Shown one piece after another: positions 55,795 to 64,000 of a DNA stretch of 64,000 bases. The notes beneath the pieces are model-generated. The model saw only the letters and a list, made by a program, of their open reading frames with translations. It did not search any database and was not told the origin of the DNA. Made by a program: the position numbers and the translations under genes. The DNA is taken from the NCBI GenBank assembly GCA_002256205.1, contig NKIW01000003.1, positions 186,001 to 250,000 of the forward strand. The letters run 5' to 3'. Source of the stretch: Rhizobiales bacterium PAR1. Its GTDB lineage: Bacteria; Pseudomonadota; Alphaproteobacteria; Rhizobiales; Beijerinckiaceae. Each line of letters begins with the position of its first letter. Position 1 is the stretch's first letter.

Positions 55795-55943
55795 ACGTGG
55801 GAGGGCTTATAGGAGGTCCGGCCCGGACTGGCAACGCCTTTCGCGGTGTTCTCTGCTCTTCCGCAAATTAGGATAAAATGCCGCCGGTTTTTTCATCTTT
55901 TGGTGCTACGGGATCGGGTCATCTGTCGTGAGAGTCCTCCCCC

Positions 55944-57158
55944 ATGCGCATCATCCTCATTCTCGATACGGCCTATGTGAATGGCGGGCAGGCCAAGGTC
56001 GCGATTGATTCTGCGCTCGGGTTGAAGGCGCGCGGCCATGAACCGGTGATTTTCGCCGCTGTTGGACCTGTTGCCGCCGAGCTGGCGGACGCAGGCATCG
56101 AGGTCCATTGTCTCGATCAGCGCGAACTCCTGAAGGATGGCTCGCTCCTGAAGGCCGCATGGCGCGGCATTCATAACGCTGATGCAGCCAAGGCGCTCGA
56201 TGCCCTGCTGGCCGTGCAACCGCGTGGCGAGACGGTGATTCACGTCCATGGCTGGGCAAAGGCGCTGTCGTCCTCGATTGCCGGACCGATTGCCCGCTCG
56301 GGTCTGCCCTGCATCTGGACGATGCACGAATATTTCCTGCTCTGCCCGAACGGTGGTTTCTACAATTACCAGAAGCACGAGCATTGCCACCTTGAGCCGC
56401 TCTCGCTCGCCTGCCTCGCGACGAACTGCGACAGCCGTACCTATGTCCACAAGATGTGGCGCTCGGTGCGTACCGGGGTGCTCAAGCACGTGCATCACCT
56501 GCCGGATGTGATGAAGAATATTGCCTACTTCCACCCCTTCCAGCGCAAGGTGATCGAGCCGCATCTCGCGCCGGATGTCCGCCTGTTCGAGGTGGCGAAC
56601 CCGATCGAGATCGACAATCTCGGCCCCAAGCCCAACCCGGCGAGCGGCGAGATGATCTTTCTGGGGCGAATCTCGCGCGAGAAGGGGTTTTCGATCTTCG
56701 CCGAGGCGGCGCGCCTTGCCGGGATCACGCCCGTTTTTGTCGGCGATGGGCCGCTTGCGGGCGAATTGAAACGCAATTACCCCGAGGCGAAAATCGTGGG
56801 TTGGCAGGATGCTGCGGGCGTGCGCAGGCACCTGCGCGAGGCGCGGGCGCTGGTGTTCCCGTCGATCTGGTACGAGGGCCAGCCGCTCACTGTGCTTGAA
56901 GCGCTGGCGCTCGGAACGCCGGTGATCGCAGCGGATGGTTGCGCGGGCCGCGAGAGCGTCATCGACGGCGAAACAGGACTCTGGTTCAAGCATTCCGACC
57001 CGGTGGATCTCGCCCGTGCCTTGCGCGAAATGCAGGATGATGCCCGTGTTACCGCGATGTCGAACGCTGCTTACAACCGGTTCTGGGCCGATCCGTTTCT
57101 GATCGAGCGGCATACGCGCCGGCTCGAACAAGTTTACGCGGAATTGCTCAAGCCCTGA
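55944..57158 (+). CDS. GT4-family glycosyltransferase
   Basis: A 404-residue retaining GT-B glycosyltransferase. N-terminal DTAYVNGGQAKVAIDSALGL is the acceptor domain glycine loop, and the donor motif EGQPLTVLEALALGTPVIA lies near residue 310. The central LGRISREKGF is also typical. Several His/Cys in HEYFLLCPNGGFYNY and HEHCHLEPLSLACLATNC recall a metal-bound loop seen in related enzymes. It converges with the ligase gene and overlaps it by 11 bases. It is probably part of exopolysaccharide or lipopolysaccharide assembly. Confidence 0.9.
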   Translation: MRIILILDTAYVNGGQAKVAIDSALGLKARGHEPVIFAAVGPVAAELADAGIEVHCLDQRELLKDGSLLKAAWRGIHNADAAKALDALLAVQPRGETVIHVHGWAKALSSSIAGPIARSGLPCIWTMHEYFLLCPNGGFYNYQKHEHCHLEPLSLACLATNCDSRTYVHKMWRSVRTGVLKHVHHLPDVMKNIAYFHPFQRKVIEPHLAPDVRLFEVANPIEIDNLGPKPNPASGEMIFLGRISREKGFSIFAEAARLAGITPVFVGDGPLAGELKRNYPEAKIVGWQDAAGVRRHLREARALVFPSIWYEGQPLTVLEALALGTPVIAADGCAGRESVIDGETGLWFKHSDPVDLARALREMQDDARVTAMSNAAYNRFWADPFLIERHTRRLEQVYAELLKP

Positions 57159-58524
57159 GCGGCTCGTCCGGCGGCGAGGCGGTTCGCCACGCCATGGCGC
57201 GCTGGTAGGCACGATGGGCATAGACACGATACTCGTCGAGCCAACGGTTCGAGATCGCCGCCAGCCCCCAGCACAGCCCGTAGATCAGGAAGAGATGCCG
57301 CCAGCGGTCGGTATCGATCTGGAAGTTCTGCACAAGATGCGGCACCAGCCCGGCGAACATCACGACAGCATGGGATTGAAACGGCGTGCGGGTCAGCGCA
57401 TTGCGCCAAGCAACCACCACCGTGCAGGCGATAAACGCCAGAAACGTCAGGCCACCGACCCAGCCGTAGGACGAGAACGCCATCATATAGGTGTTATGCG
57501 GGTTTTCCGGGAAGTAATAGGAATGCCGGTTCGGGCCATAGCCGAAAGGGAGTTTCAGCAGTTCCGGCAGCGCCCGAAGCTGGTTGCCGAAGCGCCCGGA
57601 GGGACCGGAATCGTAGTCCTTCTGCAGAACGAAACGATCCTGAATGATCTGCGAGACGTTTTCCATCGACAGGAGCGCCGCCAGCGACAGGGCAATCACC
57701 ACAAAGAACAGCAGCGTCAGCAAGGTGAGGCGGGCGCGCATGGCGTCCTGCCGGGTCGTGATGAACATCATCGCGGCAAGCACCAACATGCCGATCACCA
57801 GCGCGGCCCATGAGCCGCGCGACTGGGTGAGGAACAGTGCTAGCAGCACCGGCATCGCGATCATGAGGCGAATGAAACGGCCGCTCGAATCGCGGAGGAA
57901 GTCGTGGATCAGGTAGAGCGCCGGCAGCACGAGGAAGGAGCCGAGCACGTTCGGATCGCGGAAGGTGCCGGAAACGCGGCCCTCATACATCGTGAAAGCC
58001 GTCCCCAAACCGGCGATATCGAGCCAGCCGATGATGCCGATGATCGAGGCGGCGAGCGCACCGAGAATGAGGCCCCATTTGATCGCCGTCAGGCGCTGAA
58101 GCGCATTCTGGTTGATGGAGAGCGCAAAAAAGATCGCGGTGGTGCCGACAAAGCAGGTGCCGAGCATGAATTCACGCGCTTCATCGACCTCGAGATAGGG
58201 CTGCAAGGCTGCAAGGCCCGCAAGGTTGAAGACCACGAGAAACAGGATCAGGGGAATATTGCGGCGGTCGAGCCGCAGGCCCAGCAGGGCAAACACGCCG
58301 ATCGCCAGCAGGCTCATCGCGTTGTAGGCGACGTCGATCACGACGAAGGCGCCGGAAAATACCATCAGGCAGAGGATGATGAGTTGCGTGGTTTCCGCGC
58401 TGTGCGGCGGCACCAGCAGACCGGAAGGGAAAGGTGACACCGCCGCCCATGCAGGCTTGGGGATCGCAACACGGCGGGCAGGGGCGGACGTACGCAACAC
58501 GGGAACTCCGGAACGGCCCAACAC
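57148..58524 (-). CDS. O-antigen ligase/polymerase-family membrane protein
   Basis: A 458-residue multi-pass protein with about 11 helices and the family's large periplasmic loop: GYGPNRHSYYFPENPHNTYMMAFSSYG carries the WaaL/Wzy-type HN motif (quoted in part as ENPHNTYMM). LTQSRGSWAALVIG is another landmark. It either polymerises repeat units (Wzy) or ligates polymer to lipid A. Start is GTG 58524, which is uncertain; a later start would remove about 30 non-hydrophobic residues. The gene is followed leftward by nothing of its operon; the upstream GT4 gene is 52 bases away on the same strand. Confidence 0.87.
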   Translation of the reverse strand: MLGRSGVPVLRTSAPARRVAIPKPAWAAVSPFPSGLLVPPHSAETTQLIILCLMVFSGAFVVIDVAYNAMSLLAIGVFALLGLRLDRRNIPLILFLVVFNLAGLAALQPYLEVDEAREFMLGTCFVGTTAIFFALSINQNALQRLTAIKWGLILGALAASIIGIIGWLDIAGLGTAFTMYEGRVSGTFRDPNVLGSFLVLPALYLIHDFLRDSSGRFIRLMIAMPVLLALFLTQSRGSWAALVIGMLVLAAMMFITTRQDAMRARLTLLTLLFFVVIALSLAALLSMENVSQIIQDRFVLQKDYDSGPSGRFGNQLRALPELLKLPFGYGPNRHSYYFPENPHNTYMMAFSSYGWVGGLTFLAFIACTVVVAWRNALTRTPFQSHAVVMFAGLVPHLVQNFQIDTDRWRHLFLIYGLCWGLAAISNRWLDEYRVYAHRAYQRAMAWRTASPPDEPLRA

Positions 58525-58575
58525 ACAGCCGCAACGAAAGAGTACCCTCGACGCTTCAAGAACTCGTTAAGGACG

Positions 58576-59727
58576 TTATGCCCTGCGCTCGGCGATGGCG
58601 GCCCGATACCCCGAGAGGATGGTCTCGACCATCACCGGCACGGTAAAGTGACTCTTGATCTTGTCCGAGAGCACCGTCGCATCCGCCTGAAGATCGGGGA
58701 AGGGACGGCCAAAAGCGTCCTTCATCACGTTCGCGAGGCGCTGCGGGATGTTCGGCGGCAGGAGGTAGCGGTAATCGCGCGTGACGATTTCCGGAATGCC
58801 GCCGACATCGGTCGTGATCAGCGGCAGTTTGCCCGCGACAGCTTCGAGCACGATATACGGCAGCGATTCAAACCGCGACGGCACGACCATGATGCGCCCG
58901 AGCCGGAAGGCCTCGGCCGCCGGGGTCACACCGCGCCAGCGGAACTGGCCATCGAGCCCGCGCTCGGCGATCAACGCGCGGATGCGCTCCTCGGAGGGGC
59001 CGGAGCCTACCATGGTGATTGAGGGGTGGAGTCCTTCGTTCGCGAGCAGGAACAGCGCTTCGACCAGCGTATCGATGCCCTTGGCCTCGCGGAACTCGCC
59101 GACATAGAGAAAATCGGTGGCATCCGGGTTGGGCTGCACCGCGTCAAACTCGTGCTCATAAAGTCCGTTGAGCGCGATCCGCGTCGGGCGTTTCGGCACA
59201 CAGACGAACTCATAATAGCGATCGGCGATGAATTGGCTCTCGAACAGGAACAGGTCCGTGCCACGCACCAGCGCACGCTCAATCAGCATGAAGGCCTTGT
59301 GTGCGAGCGATCCGGGATAGAAATTGAGGCTGCCGCCGTGCGGTGTATAGCAGCGGATCGGGCCGGAATTCGGTGTTAGAACGCCGGCCGCGCGCGCATA
59401 AAGCCCACCTTTGGCGCCGTGACCATGCACGACATCAACCTTGTGCTCAGCGACAAGTGCGCGAATTTTCATCAGCGCCGAAATGTCCGTGGGGTGCGGA
59501 TTTCGGTGCATCGGCTGGCGGTGAATGCCGAGCTTGAGGATTGGGCGGAGTTCTTCAAGCAGGCGATTGCCACGCTCGCCGCCCGTGGTGCTGTCACAGA
59601 AAATACCCACCTCATGTCCGCGCGCCACCATCGCCTTGATGACGTCGTAGACATTCCGGAACAGTCCGCCGACCGGCGCCCGGAAGACATAGAGGAGGCG
59701 CAGCGGGCGATCAGCGGATGCGGTCAC
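58576..59727 (-). CDS. GT4-family glycosyltransferase
   Basis: A 383-residue GT-B glycosyltransferase. It begins RLLYVFRAPVGGLFRNVYDVI, has VDVVHGHGAKGGLYARAAG in the acceptor domain and SRFESLPYIVLEAVAGKLPLI as the donor motif (both quoted in part). It is 46 bases from the Wza-like gene and 52 from the ligase gene on the same strand, so 60336-57148 reads as one leftward unit. Confidence 0.9.
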   Translation of the reverse strand: MTASADRPLRLLYVFRAPVGGLFRNVYDVIKAMVARGHEVGIFCDSTTGGERGNRLLEELRPILKLGIHRQPMHRNPHPTDISALMKIRALVAEHKVDVVHGHGAKGGLYARAAGVLTPNSGPIRCYTPHGGSLNFYPGSLAHKAFMLIERALVRGTDLFLFESQFIADRYYEFVCVPKRPTRIALNGLYEHEFDAVQPNPDATDFLYVGEFREAKGIDTLVEALFLLANEGLHPSITMVGSGPSEERIRALIAERGLDGQFRWRGVTPAAEAFRLGRIMVVPSRFESLPYIVLEAVAGKLPLITTDVGGIPEIVTRDYRYLLPPNIPQRLANVMKDAFGRPFPDLQADATVLSDKIKSHFTVPVMVETILSGYRAAIAERRA

Positions 59728-59772
59728 AGGTCAATTCCGGAAGTAGCGCACCCGAAGGGCCGCGCGGGGGCA

Positions 59773-60336
59773 TCAGAAGTAGCGTTCCTTGATGACGATG
59801 GTGTCGCCGGGGCGAACCGGGGTCGTCAGCGGTACCTCGACCACATAGGTCTCGCCCATGTGGGTGCGGGTGAGTTCCGCATAATTGCGGTTGGCGCGTG
59901 GCGAGAAGCCGCCAGCAATCGCCACGGCGGTCTGCACGGTCATGTTGTTGACGAACGGGAACTGGCCCGAGGTCGTCACCTCGCCGAGAACGAAGAAGGG
60001 CCGGTATTGCTCAACCTCGACTGAAACCTTCGGCTCGCGCAGATACCCCTCCCGGAGCTTCGCCTCGATCTGGCGGGCCAGAGCATAGGTGGTGCGACCC
60101 TGTGCGTCGATCAGGCCGATCAGAGGCATGGAAATGCGGCCCGAGCCGTCAACCGAATAGGAATTCGACAGGCTATCCTGCCCGAAAATGATCACGCGCA
60201 GGCGGTCACCGCCAGCGAGCGTGTAGGTTTCCCGCGCTTCGGTGCCGAAAAACTCGGGCGCAACCCGCGGATGCGTCGCGCAAGCGGAAAGCACCAGCGA
60301 CATCAGGGTAGCGATCAGGGCATGTTTCAGGCGCAT
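59773..60336 (-). CDS. Wza-like polysaccharide export lipoprotein
   Basis: A 187-residue exported protein of the outer-membrane polysaccharide exporter (OMA) family, short type. A lipobox MSLVLSACA gives a lipidated Cys near residue 19. The Poly_export domain contains YTLAGGDRLRVIIFGQD, and one SLBB-like segment has FFVLGEVTTSGQFPFVNN. It is too short for the full Wza barrel, and probably works with a separate porin or with the GumC-like protein encoded divergently. ATG 60336 is preferred over the 60441 start. Confidence 0.9.
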   Translation of the reverse strand: MRLKHALIATLMSLVLSACATHPRVAPEFFGTEARETYTLAGGDRLRVIIFGQDSLSNSYSVDGSGRISMPLIGLIDAQGRTTYALARQIEAKLREGYLREPKVSVEVEQYRPFFVLGEVTTSGQFPFVNNMTVQTAVAIAGGFSPRANRNYAELTRTHMGETYVVEVPLTTPVRPGDTIVIKERYF

Positions 60337-60473
60337 GGGAAACTCGGACAATGGAATAATCCTGAGGGAACCATGCGCGCTTATGGTTAATGATTGCTCA
60401 ATTTTACGAATTTTAACGAGAAAGAAACCATGTTCGCCCAACGTGCCTCTTCAGAGTAAGAGGAGCAATCCGC

Positions 60474-62708
60474 ATGGATCAGGCGGAGACCATGGCCGTA
60501 TCACCGCGCCCGACGCATGAGAGCGTCGGCGGCGTTGCGGCTGCGCTCTGGCGCAAGAAGTTCTGGATTCTCATCCCGACGCTGATGGCCTTTGCCCTCT
60601 CGATGGTCGCCGTCAATATCCTGACGCCCCGCTACACGGGTGAGGCGCGGGTGCTGCTCGAGAATCGCGAGACCTTCTATTCGCGCGCGGATCGCGATCA
60701 GAACAATGGCCCCGCGACTGCTATCGATCCGGAAGCTGTTGCCAGCCAGGTTCAGAACGTCATGTCGAAAGATCTGGCGCTGAAGGTGATCAACGATCTC
60801 GGTCTCGCCAAGCGGGCTGAGTTTGACCCGGTCCAGAAGGGCCTTGGCACGCTCGGGCAATTGCAGGTGTCGCTCGGTCTGATCAAGGACCCGCGCGCGA
60901 TCCCGCAGGAAGAGCGCGTTCTGGAAACCTATTCTCGCCGGCTGCTGGCGTTTCCGCTCGGCAAAAGCCGGGTGATCTCGATCGAATTCCAGTCGGAAGA
61001 CCCGCAAATCGCCGCGCAGGTCGCGAACCGCATCGCCGAGGAATACTTGCTGCGCGAAGAGGGCGCGAAGAACCAGACGAGCAAAGTTACCTCCGAATGG
61101 CTCGACAAGGCCATCGAACCTCTGATGAAAAAGGTTGTCGCCGCCGAGGGCAAGGTCGAGGCTTTCCGTTCGGCCAAGGGGCTCTTTGTCAGCTCCAATA
61201 ACACCACGATCTCGACCCAGCAGCTGTCTGAACTCAACACGCAGCTCTCGCAGTCGCGGGCGCAACAGGCCGATTTGCAGGCCCGTTCCCGCGTCATTCG
61301 CGAGGCCATCCGCCACGGCAAGGTGTTCGAGACCTCGGAAGTCATCAATAACGAACTGGTGCGCCGCCTGCTGGAGCAGCGCGCCCAGCTCAAGGCGCAG
61401 GTCGCTTTCGAGGAGCGGACGCTGCTCCCCGGCCATCCGCGCATGAAGGAGCTTGGCTCGCAGCTCGCCGATCTCGAGGGACAGGTGCGAGCCGCCGCCG
61501 AGCGCGCCGCCCGTGCCTTCGAGAATGACGCCCGTGCCGCCGGCGCCCGTGTCGCCTCGATGCAGGCCGAACTCGACAGCCAGAAGAAGACCGCCGCGCT
61601 CTCCAACGAGGACGAGGTGCAGCTGAAGGCCCTGGAGCGCGAGGCTGTTGCGCTGCGCGAACAGCTCAATTCCTACCGCAACAAATTCCTCGATGCCGCC
61701 GCCCGCTCCAACGAGAGCGCCCAGCCTGCGGATGCCCGCGTGATTTCGCGTGCCTTCCCGCAGAGCGATCCGACCTTTCCGAAGAAGGTGCCGGTAGTTC
61801 TGCTTGTGACGCTCGGCACGCTGGTGCTTTGCTGTACGCTGATCGCCACGCAATCGCTGATGGCGCGGCAGGCGATGCCGACCTATGCAGACGCCGGCTA
61901 CGATTATGATCTGCCCGCAGGGCCTATGTCCGCAAGGCAGGGCGGCTTTTCGATGCCCTTCGGTTTCGGAAAATCCGGCGACCCCGTCCCCGAAGCAGTC
62001 AATTTCCCCGAGAGCGAGACGACGGCACGTCCTGCCGCGACCCTGCGTCGTCCGCCCGCGAGCCAGTCGACGGCGGCGGATGATCTCGCGCGCGAACTCG
62101 CGCTGATGGACTTCAATAATCAGGGCAAGGTCGTGCTGGTCTTCGGGCTGGAGCATGAGGTTCGCACGGGGCTGAGTGCGGTGCGCTTTGCCCGGCGCTT
62201 TGCCGAGGATGGTGCAGCGATCATCCTTGATCTCGTCGGGCAGGGCTTTGTCGGGCGCAGCGGCAATCTTTATTCGCGGATGCTGCCGCCCGGTGCTCTG
62301 GGGCTCAATGCCTATCTCGACCGTGTCGCCTCGCTGGGCGATGTCATCCATCGCGATTCCCGGTCGCGGCTTCATGTCGTGCCGGCGGGTGAGTCGCTTC
62401 ATCACCGCATCGCCGGGACGGCAACGCGTGACGAACTGGCGACCCTCGTGGAAGCCTTGCGCCGCACCTATTCGCATGTCGTTGTTGACGCTGGCGCAAT
62501 CGGCGGCGCGGGCGAGTTCTTCGCGGGCCTCGGCGATGCCATCGTGCTGCTGTCACGCCAGTCGGAAGACGATCATTTCCTGCGTCGTACGGTCGAGCGC
62601 CTTGAGGGCTATCGCGACGCCCCGGTTTACGTGATGGCGGATGAAAGCGGCACGGAATATGCCGCCGCTAACGATGCCTATCCTTCGGACTTTGCGCGCA
62701 ACGGGTAA
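60474..62708 (+). CDS. GumC/Wzz-family chain-length protein with degenerate tyrosine-kinase domain
   Basis: A 744-residue inner-membrane protein. Two membrane segments (about 30-50 and 440-462) flank a periplasmic coiled-coil domain of about 390 residues, as in Wzc/GumC copolymerases. The cytoplasmic part (about 545-735) has the BY-kinase fold, but the Walker A reads GLEHEVRTGLS (about 556-566) with no GK[ST]; the Walker A' Asp in AIILDLV and Walker B-like VVVDAG remain. No Tyr-rich tail is present. So it is probably catalytically dead. GAGGAG precedes ATG 60474. It is divergent from the Wza-like gene with 137 bases between. Confidence 0.9.
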   Translation: MDQAETMAVSPRPTHESVGGVAAALWRKKFWILIPTLMAFALSMVAVNILTPRYTGEARVLLENRETFYSRADRDQNNGPATAIDPEAVASQVQNVMSKDLALKVINDLGLAKRAEFDPVQKGLGTLGQLQVSLGLIKDPRAIPQEERVLETYSRRLLAFPLGKSRVISIEFQSEDPQIAAQVANRIAEEYLLREEGAKNQTSKVTSEWLDKAIEPLMKKVVAAEGKVEAFRSAKGLFVSSNNTTISTQQLSELNTQLSQSRAQQADLQARSRVIREAIRHGKVFETSEVINNELVRRLLEQRAQLKAQVAFEERTLLPGHPRMKELGSQLADLEGQVRAAAERAARAFENDARAAGARVASMQAELDSQKKTAALSNEDEVQLKALEREAVALREQLNSYRNKFLDAAARSNESAQPADARVISRAFPQSDPTFPKKVPVVLLVTLGTLVLCCTLIATQSLMARQAMPTYADAGYDYDLPAGPMSARQGGFSMPFGFGKSGDPVPEAVNFPESETTARPAATLRRPPASQSTAADDLARELALMDFNNQGKVVLVFGLEHEVRTGLSAVRFARRFAEDGAAIILDLVGQGFVGRSGNLYSRMLPPGALGLNAYLDRVASLGDVIHRDSRSRLHVVPAGESLHHRIAGTATRDELATLVEALRRTYSHVVVDAGAIGGAGEFFAGLGDAIVLLSRQSEDDHFLRRTVERLEGYRDAPVYVMADESGTEYAAANDAYPSDFARNG

Positions 62709-62723
62709 TTTCCGTGCGCGGTG

Positions 62724-63878
62724 CTAGCGCAACCTGCGCCGAAGTCGCTTGAGAAGGCCAAACGCGGCCTCGTTCTGCTTGAACTTACGTTTCAGCCCGC
62801 GTTTTAGTCGCCACATCGCGGCAAGGATACGCCCGCGACCACTGACCGGCACGGCGATATCCGCAAGGGCGATTGTTTCAGGGCAATAATGCGCCTTGTA
62901 GCGTGCCTCACCGACGCCGAGGTCGAATTGGTGCGCGCCCTCGCTACACAGAGTGCGGATCAAGGCGACCAGCAAGACCTCGCCGGGGCTATAGCGGGCG
63001 ACAGCGGCATCCGGATCATAAGCCGTGAACATGCCGGAGAAGCTTTCGGCTCCAAGCGCACCGCCCAGAACCGCCAGCAGCCGCTCGCCGGCGTGAAGCG
63101 TATAGAGCCGGATCGCCCGGGTGTCGCCAAGGGTTGCGGCCTCCAGAAAGGCGCGGATTTCCGGTTCAGCGAAAGGGTCAGTAATGCCGAGGGCGGCGAA
63201 TTGCCCGGCTTTCCAGCTGAAATACTGCGCCAGCACGGCGCGGATTTCGGTCTCCCGCGTCACCCAGCCGGTGCGCAGTTCGCCGAATGCGGCGAGCTTG
63301 GAACTCTTCTGGCGCAGCTTCTTGCGATCATCGCGATCCGACAGGCGGGCCAGCAGCGCTTCCGCATCGGGCATCAGCGTGAGACCGGCTGCCTCGCTTG
63401 GTGCCGGCTGATGGGGTAACTCAGCGAGGGGATTGGCGTGGCCCATCCATGTCAGCGGCGCTTCCTCGAACAGGAAAGCATCGAAACCGGCCTCTCGCCC
63501 GGCAGCGGTGAGGGCTGCGCGCAGCGCCTCCTGCGGCCAGTCGCTGGTTTCGCCCGCAAGAACCGGGAAGAAATAGCTCGCGTGCCCTTCGCCGATCTTC
63601 TCGCCGACATTGCCGCCCCAATGGCGGGATTTCCTGAGGGGGAGCAGCAGGGCATTGCCCTTCACATCCGAGATTTCAATCAGCCGGAAATCTGTCAGTG
63701 CCAGATGCGCAACCAGAAAGCTTTCCAGCCAGCGCGCGCTCTGGAACGGCGTCGCATGGCCGCGCGCTCGCGCAAGGATGTCCAGCGCCTCCGCACCCTC
63801 AAGAACGCGTGCTTTCAGCGCCGATCCGGTGTCGAAAAGGGCTGCGGCAAAACTCTGCGGGGCGATCAGTGCGGTCAT
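62724..63878 (-). CDS. CelD/BcsL-like GNAT-fold acyltransferase
   Basis: A 384-residue protein with a double GNAT-like fold (the GNAT_6/CelD domain), found in cellulose and exopolysaccharide clusters. Key stretches are PFQSARWLESFL near 45, RKKLRQKSSKLAAFGEL in the middle and FSGMFTAYDPDAAVARYSPGEVLL and FDLGVGEARYKAHY near the end (quoted in part). It may transfer an acyl group or amino acid to the polysaccharide; the substrate is unknown. It ends with a strongly basic tail. ATG 63878 is preferred over 63899. Confidence 0.85.
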   Translation of the reverse strand: MTALIAPQSFAAALFDTGSALKARVLEGAEALDILARARGHATPFQSARWLESFLVAHLALTDFRLIEISDVKGNALLLPLRKSRHWGGNVGEKIGEGHASYFFPVLAGETSDWPQEALRAALTAAGREAGFDAFLFEEAPLTWMGHANPLAELPHQPAPSEAAGLTLMPDAEALLARLSDRDDRKKLRQKSSKLAAFGELRTGWVTRETEIRAVLAQYFSWKAGQFAALGITDPFAEPEIRAFLEAATLGDTRAIRLYTLHAGERLLAVLGGALGAESFSGMFTAYDPDAAVARYSPGEVLLVALIRTLCSEGAHQFDLGVGEARYKAHYCPETIALADIAVPVSGRGRILAAMWRLKRGLKRKFKQNEAAFGLLKRLRRRLR

Positions 63879-63951
63879 GGCGAGGTTTATAGAGGTCAAA
63901 CCCCGAAAAAACCGATAATATCGCGCAAAGCACGAATCGCCGAGGGATCAT

Positions 63952-64000
63952 ATGCAGGGCCTGCGCTATCGCGTGATCCGCCTGATGCTCGAAACCATTG
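63952..64000 (+). CDS. Start of a rightward gene, cut by the window edge
   Basis: An ATG at 63952 after GAGGGATC opens a frame reading MQGLRYRVIRLMLETI to the right edge. Only 16 residues are visible. The opening resembles some polysaccharide deacetylases of exopolysaccharide clusters, but that is a guess from a few residues and its position. Confidence 0.35.
   Translation, partial: MQGLRYRVIRLMLETI

Noticed and set aside
55718-55943. Integrated element at tRNA-Pro
   Set aside because: No integrase, no duplicate of the tRNA 3' end and no clear composition shift was seen within the window.
60501-62477. Leftward open frame of 658 codons
   Set aside because: It lies opposite the GumC-like gene, whose motifs are clear; no domain is visible in the antisense product.

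Overview
The window looks like chromosome from a GC-rich alphaproteobacterium, most likely of the order Hyphomicrobiales (Rhizobiales). The reasons are the gene order rsh-pyrE-pdxJ-acpS-lepB-rnc-era-recO, the order bamE / cytochrome bc1 chaperone-DUF177-plsX-fabH-ihfA-merR, an LdtR-type regulator beside an L,D-transpeptidase, a Bpt-type aminoacyl-tRNA-protein transferase, an Asp-type (not Cys-type) HemB, and small interspersed palindromes of the rhizobial kind. I cannot name a genus. I see no insertion sequence, prophage, CRISPR array or rRNA; one tRNA (Pro, GGG) is present.

Layout. 1-6507: the 3' end of rsh, then a rightward block for a thioesterase, pyrimidine and vitamin B6 synthesis, ACP activation, signal peptidase, RNase III, Era and RecO. 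6508-8406: a gene-free stretch and a solitary TadG-like pilus-assembly protein. 8457-12923: parC, wrbA, a DsbA-family protein and bpt. 13037-16734 (leftward): threonine dehydratase, an orphan LivH-type permease with an extra extracytoplasmic domain, hemB. 16892-21176: acyl-CoA hydrolase, small membrane protein, ldtR, a tiny Gly/Asp-tailed protein and a Tat-exported L,D-transpeptidase. 21366-28311: glyA, nrdR, ribD-ribE-ribH-nusB-thiL and an MFS transporter. 28475-36593: proton-pumping pyrophosphatase hppA, a small secreted protein, bamE, bc1 chaperone, DUF177, plsX-fabH, ihfA and a MerR regulator. 36638-45098: a large YfhO-like membrane protein, ribA, a stand-alone RibD-type reductase, cytochrome b561, then a leftward operon of methyltransferase, glycosyltransferase, divergent PTPS/QueD-like protein and BchC-like dehydrogenase. 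45239-48868: osmoregulated glucan synthase opgH, an FkbM methyltransferase and an unknown conserved-looking protein. 48900-55660: chemoreceptor with PilZ tail, VOC protein, YgiD-like dioxygenase, periplasmic metallo-hydrolase, glutathione-dependent formaldehyde dehydrogenase, aminotransferase. 55718-64000: tRNA-Pro and an exopolysaccharide region (two GT4 enzymes, O-antigen-ligase/polymerase, Wza-like exporter, GumC/Wzc-like protein with a ruined Walker A, CelD-like acetyltransferase, start of a further gene).

Most of the window is core metabolism. The best candidate for an undescribed system is 39083-45098: a GTP cyclohydrolase II with a degenerate RibB half, a divergent RibD-type reductase and an overlapping four-gene operon containing a PTPS-like protein that lacks a normal metal site. 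Together these could make a methylated, glycosylated GTP-derived pteridine or pyrimidine; that is inference. Other unusual features are three short in-frame tandem duplications located exactly at gene starts or leaders (plsX, 47840-47923) or at a stop codon (TadG).
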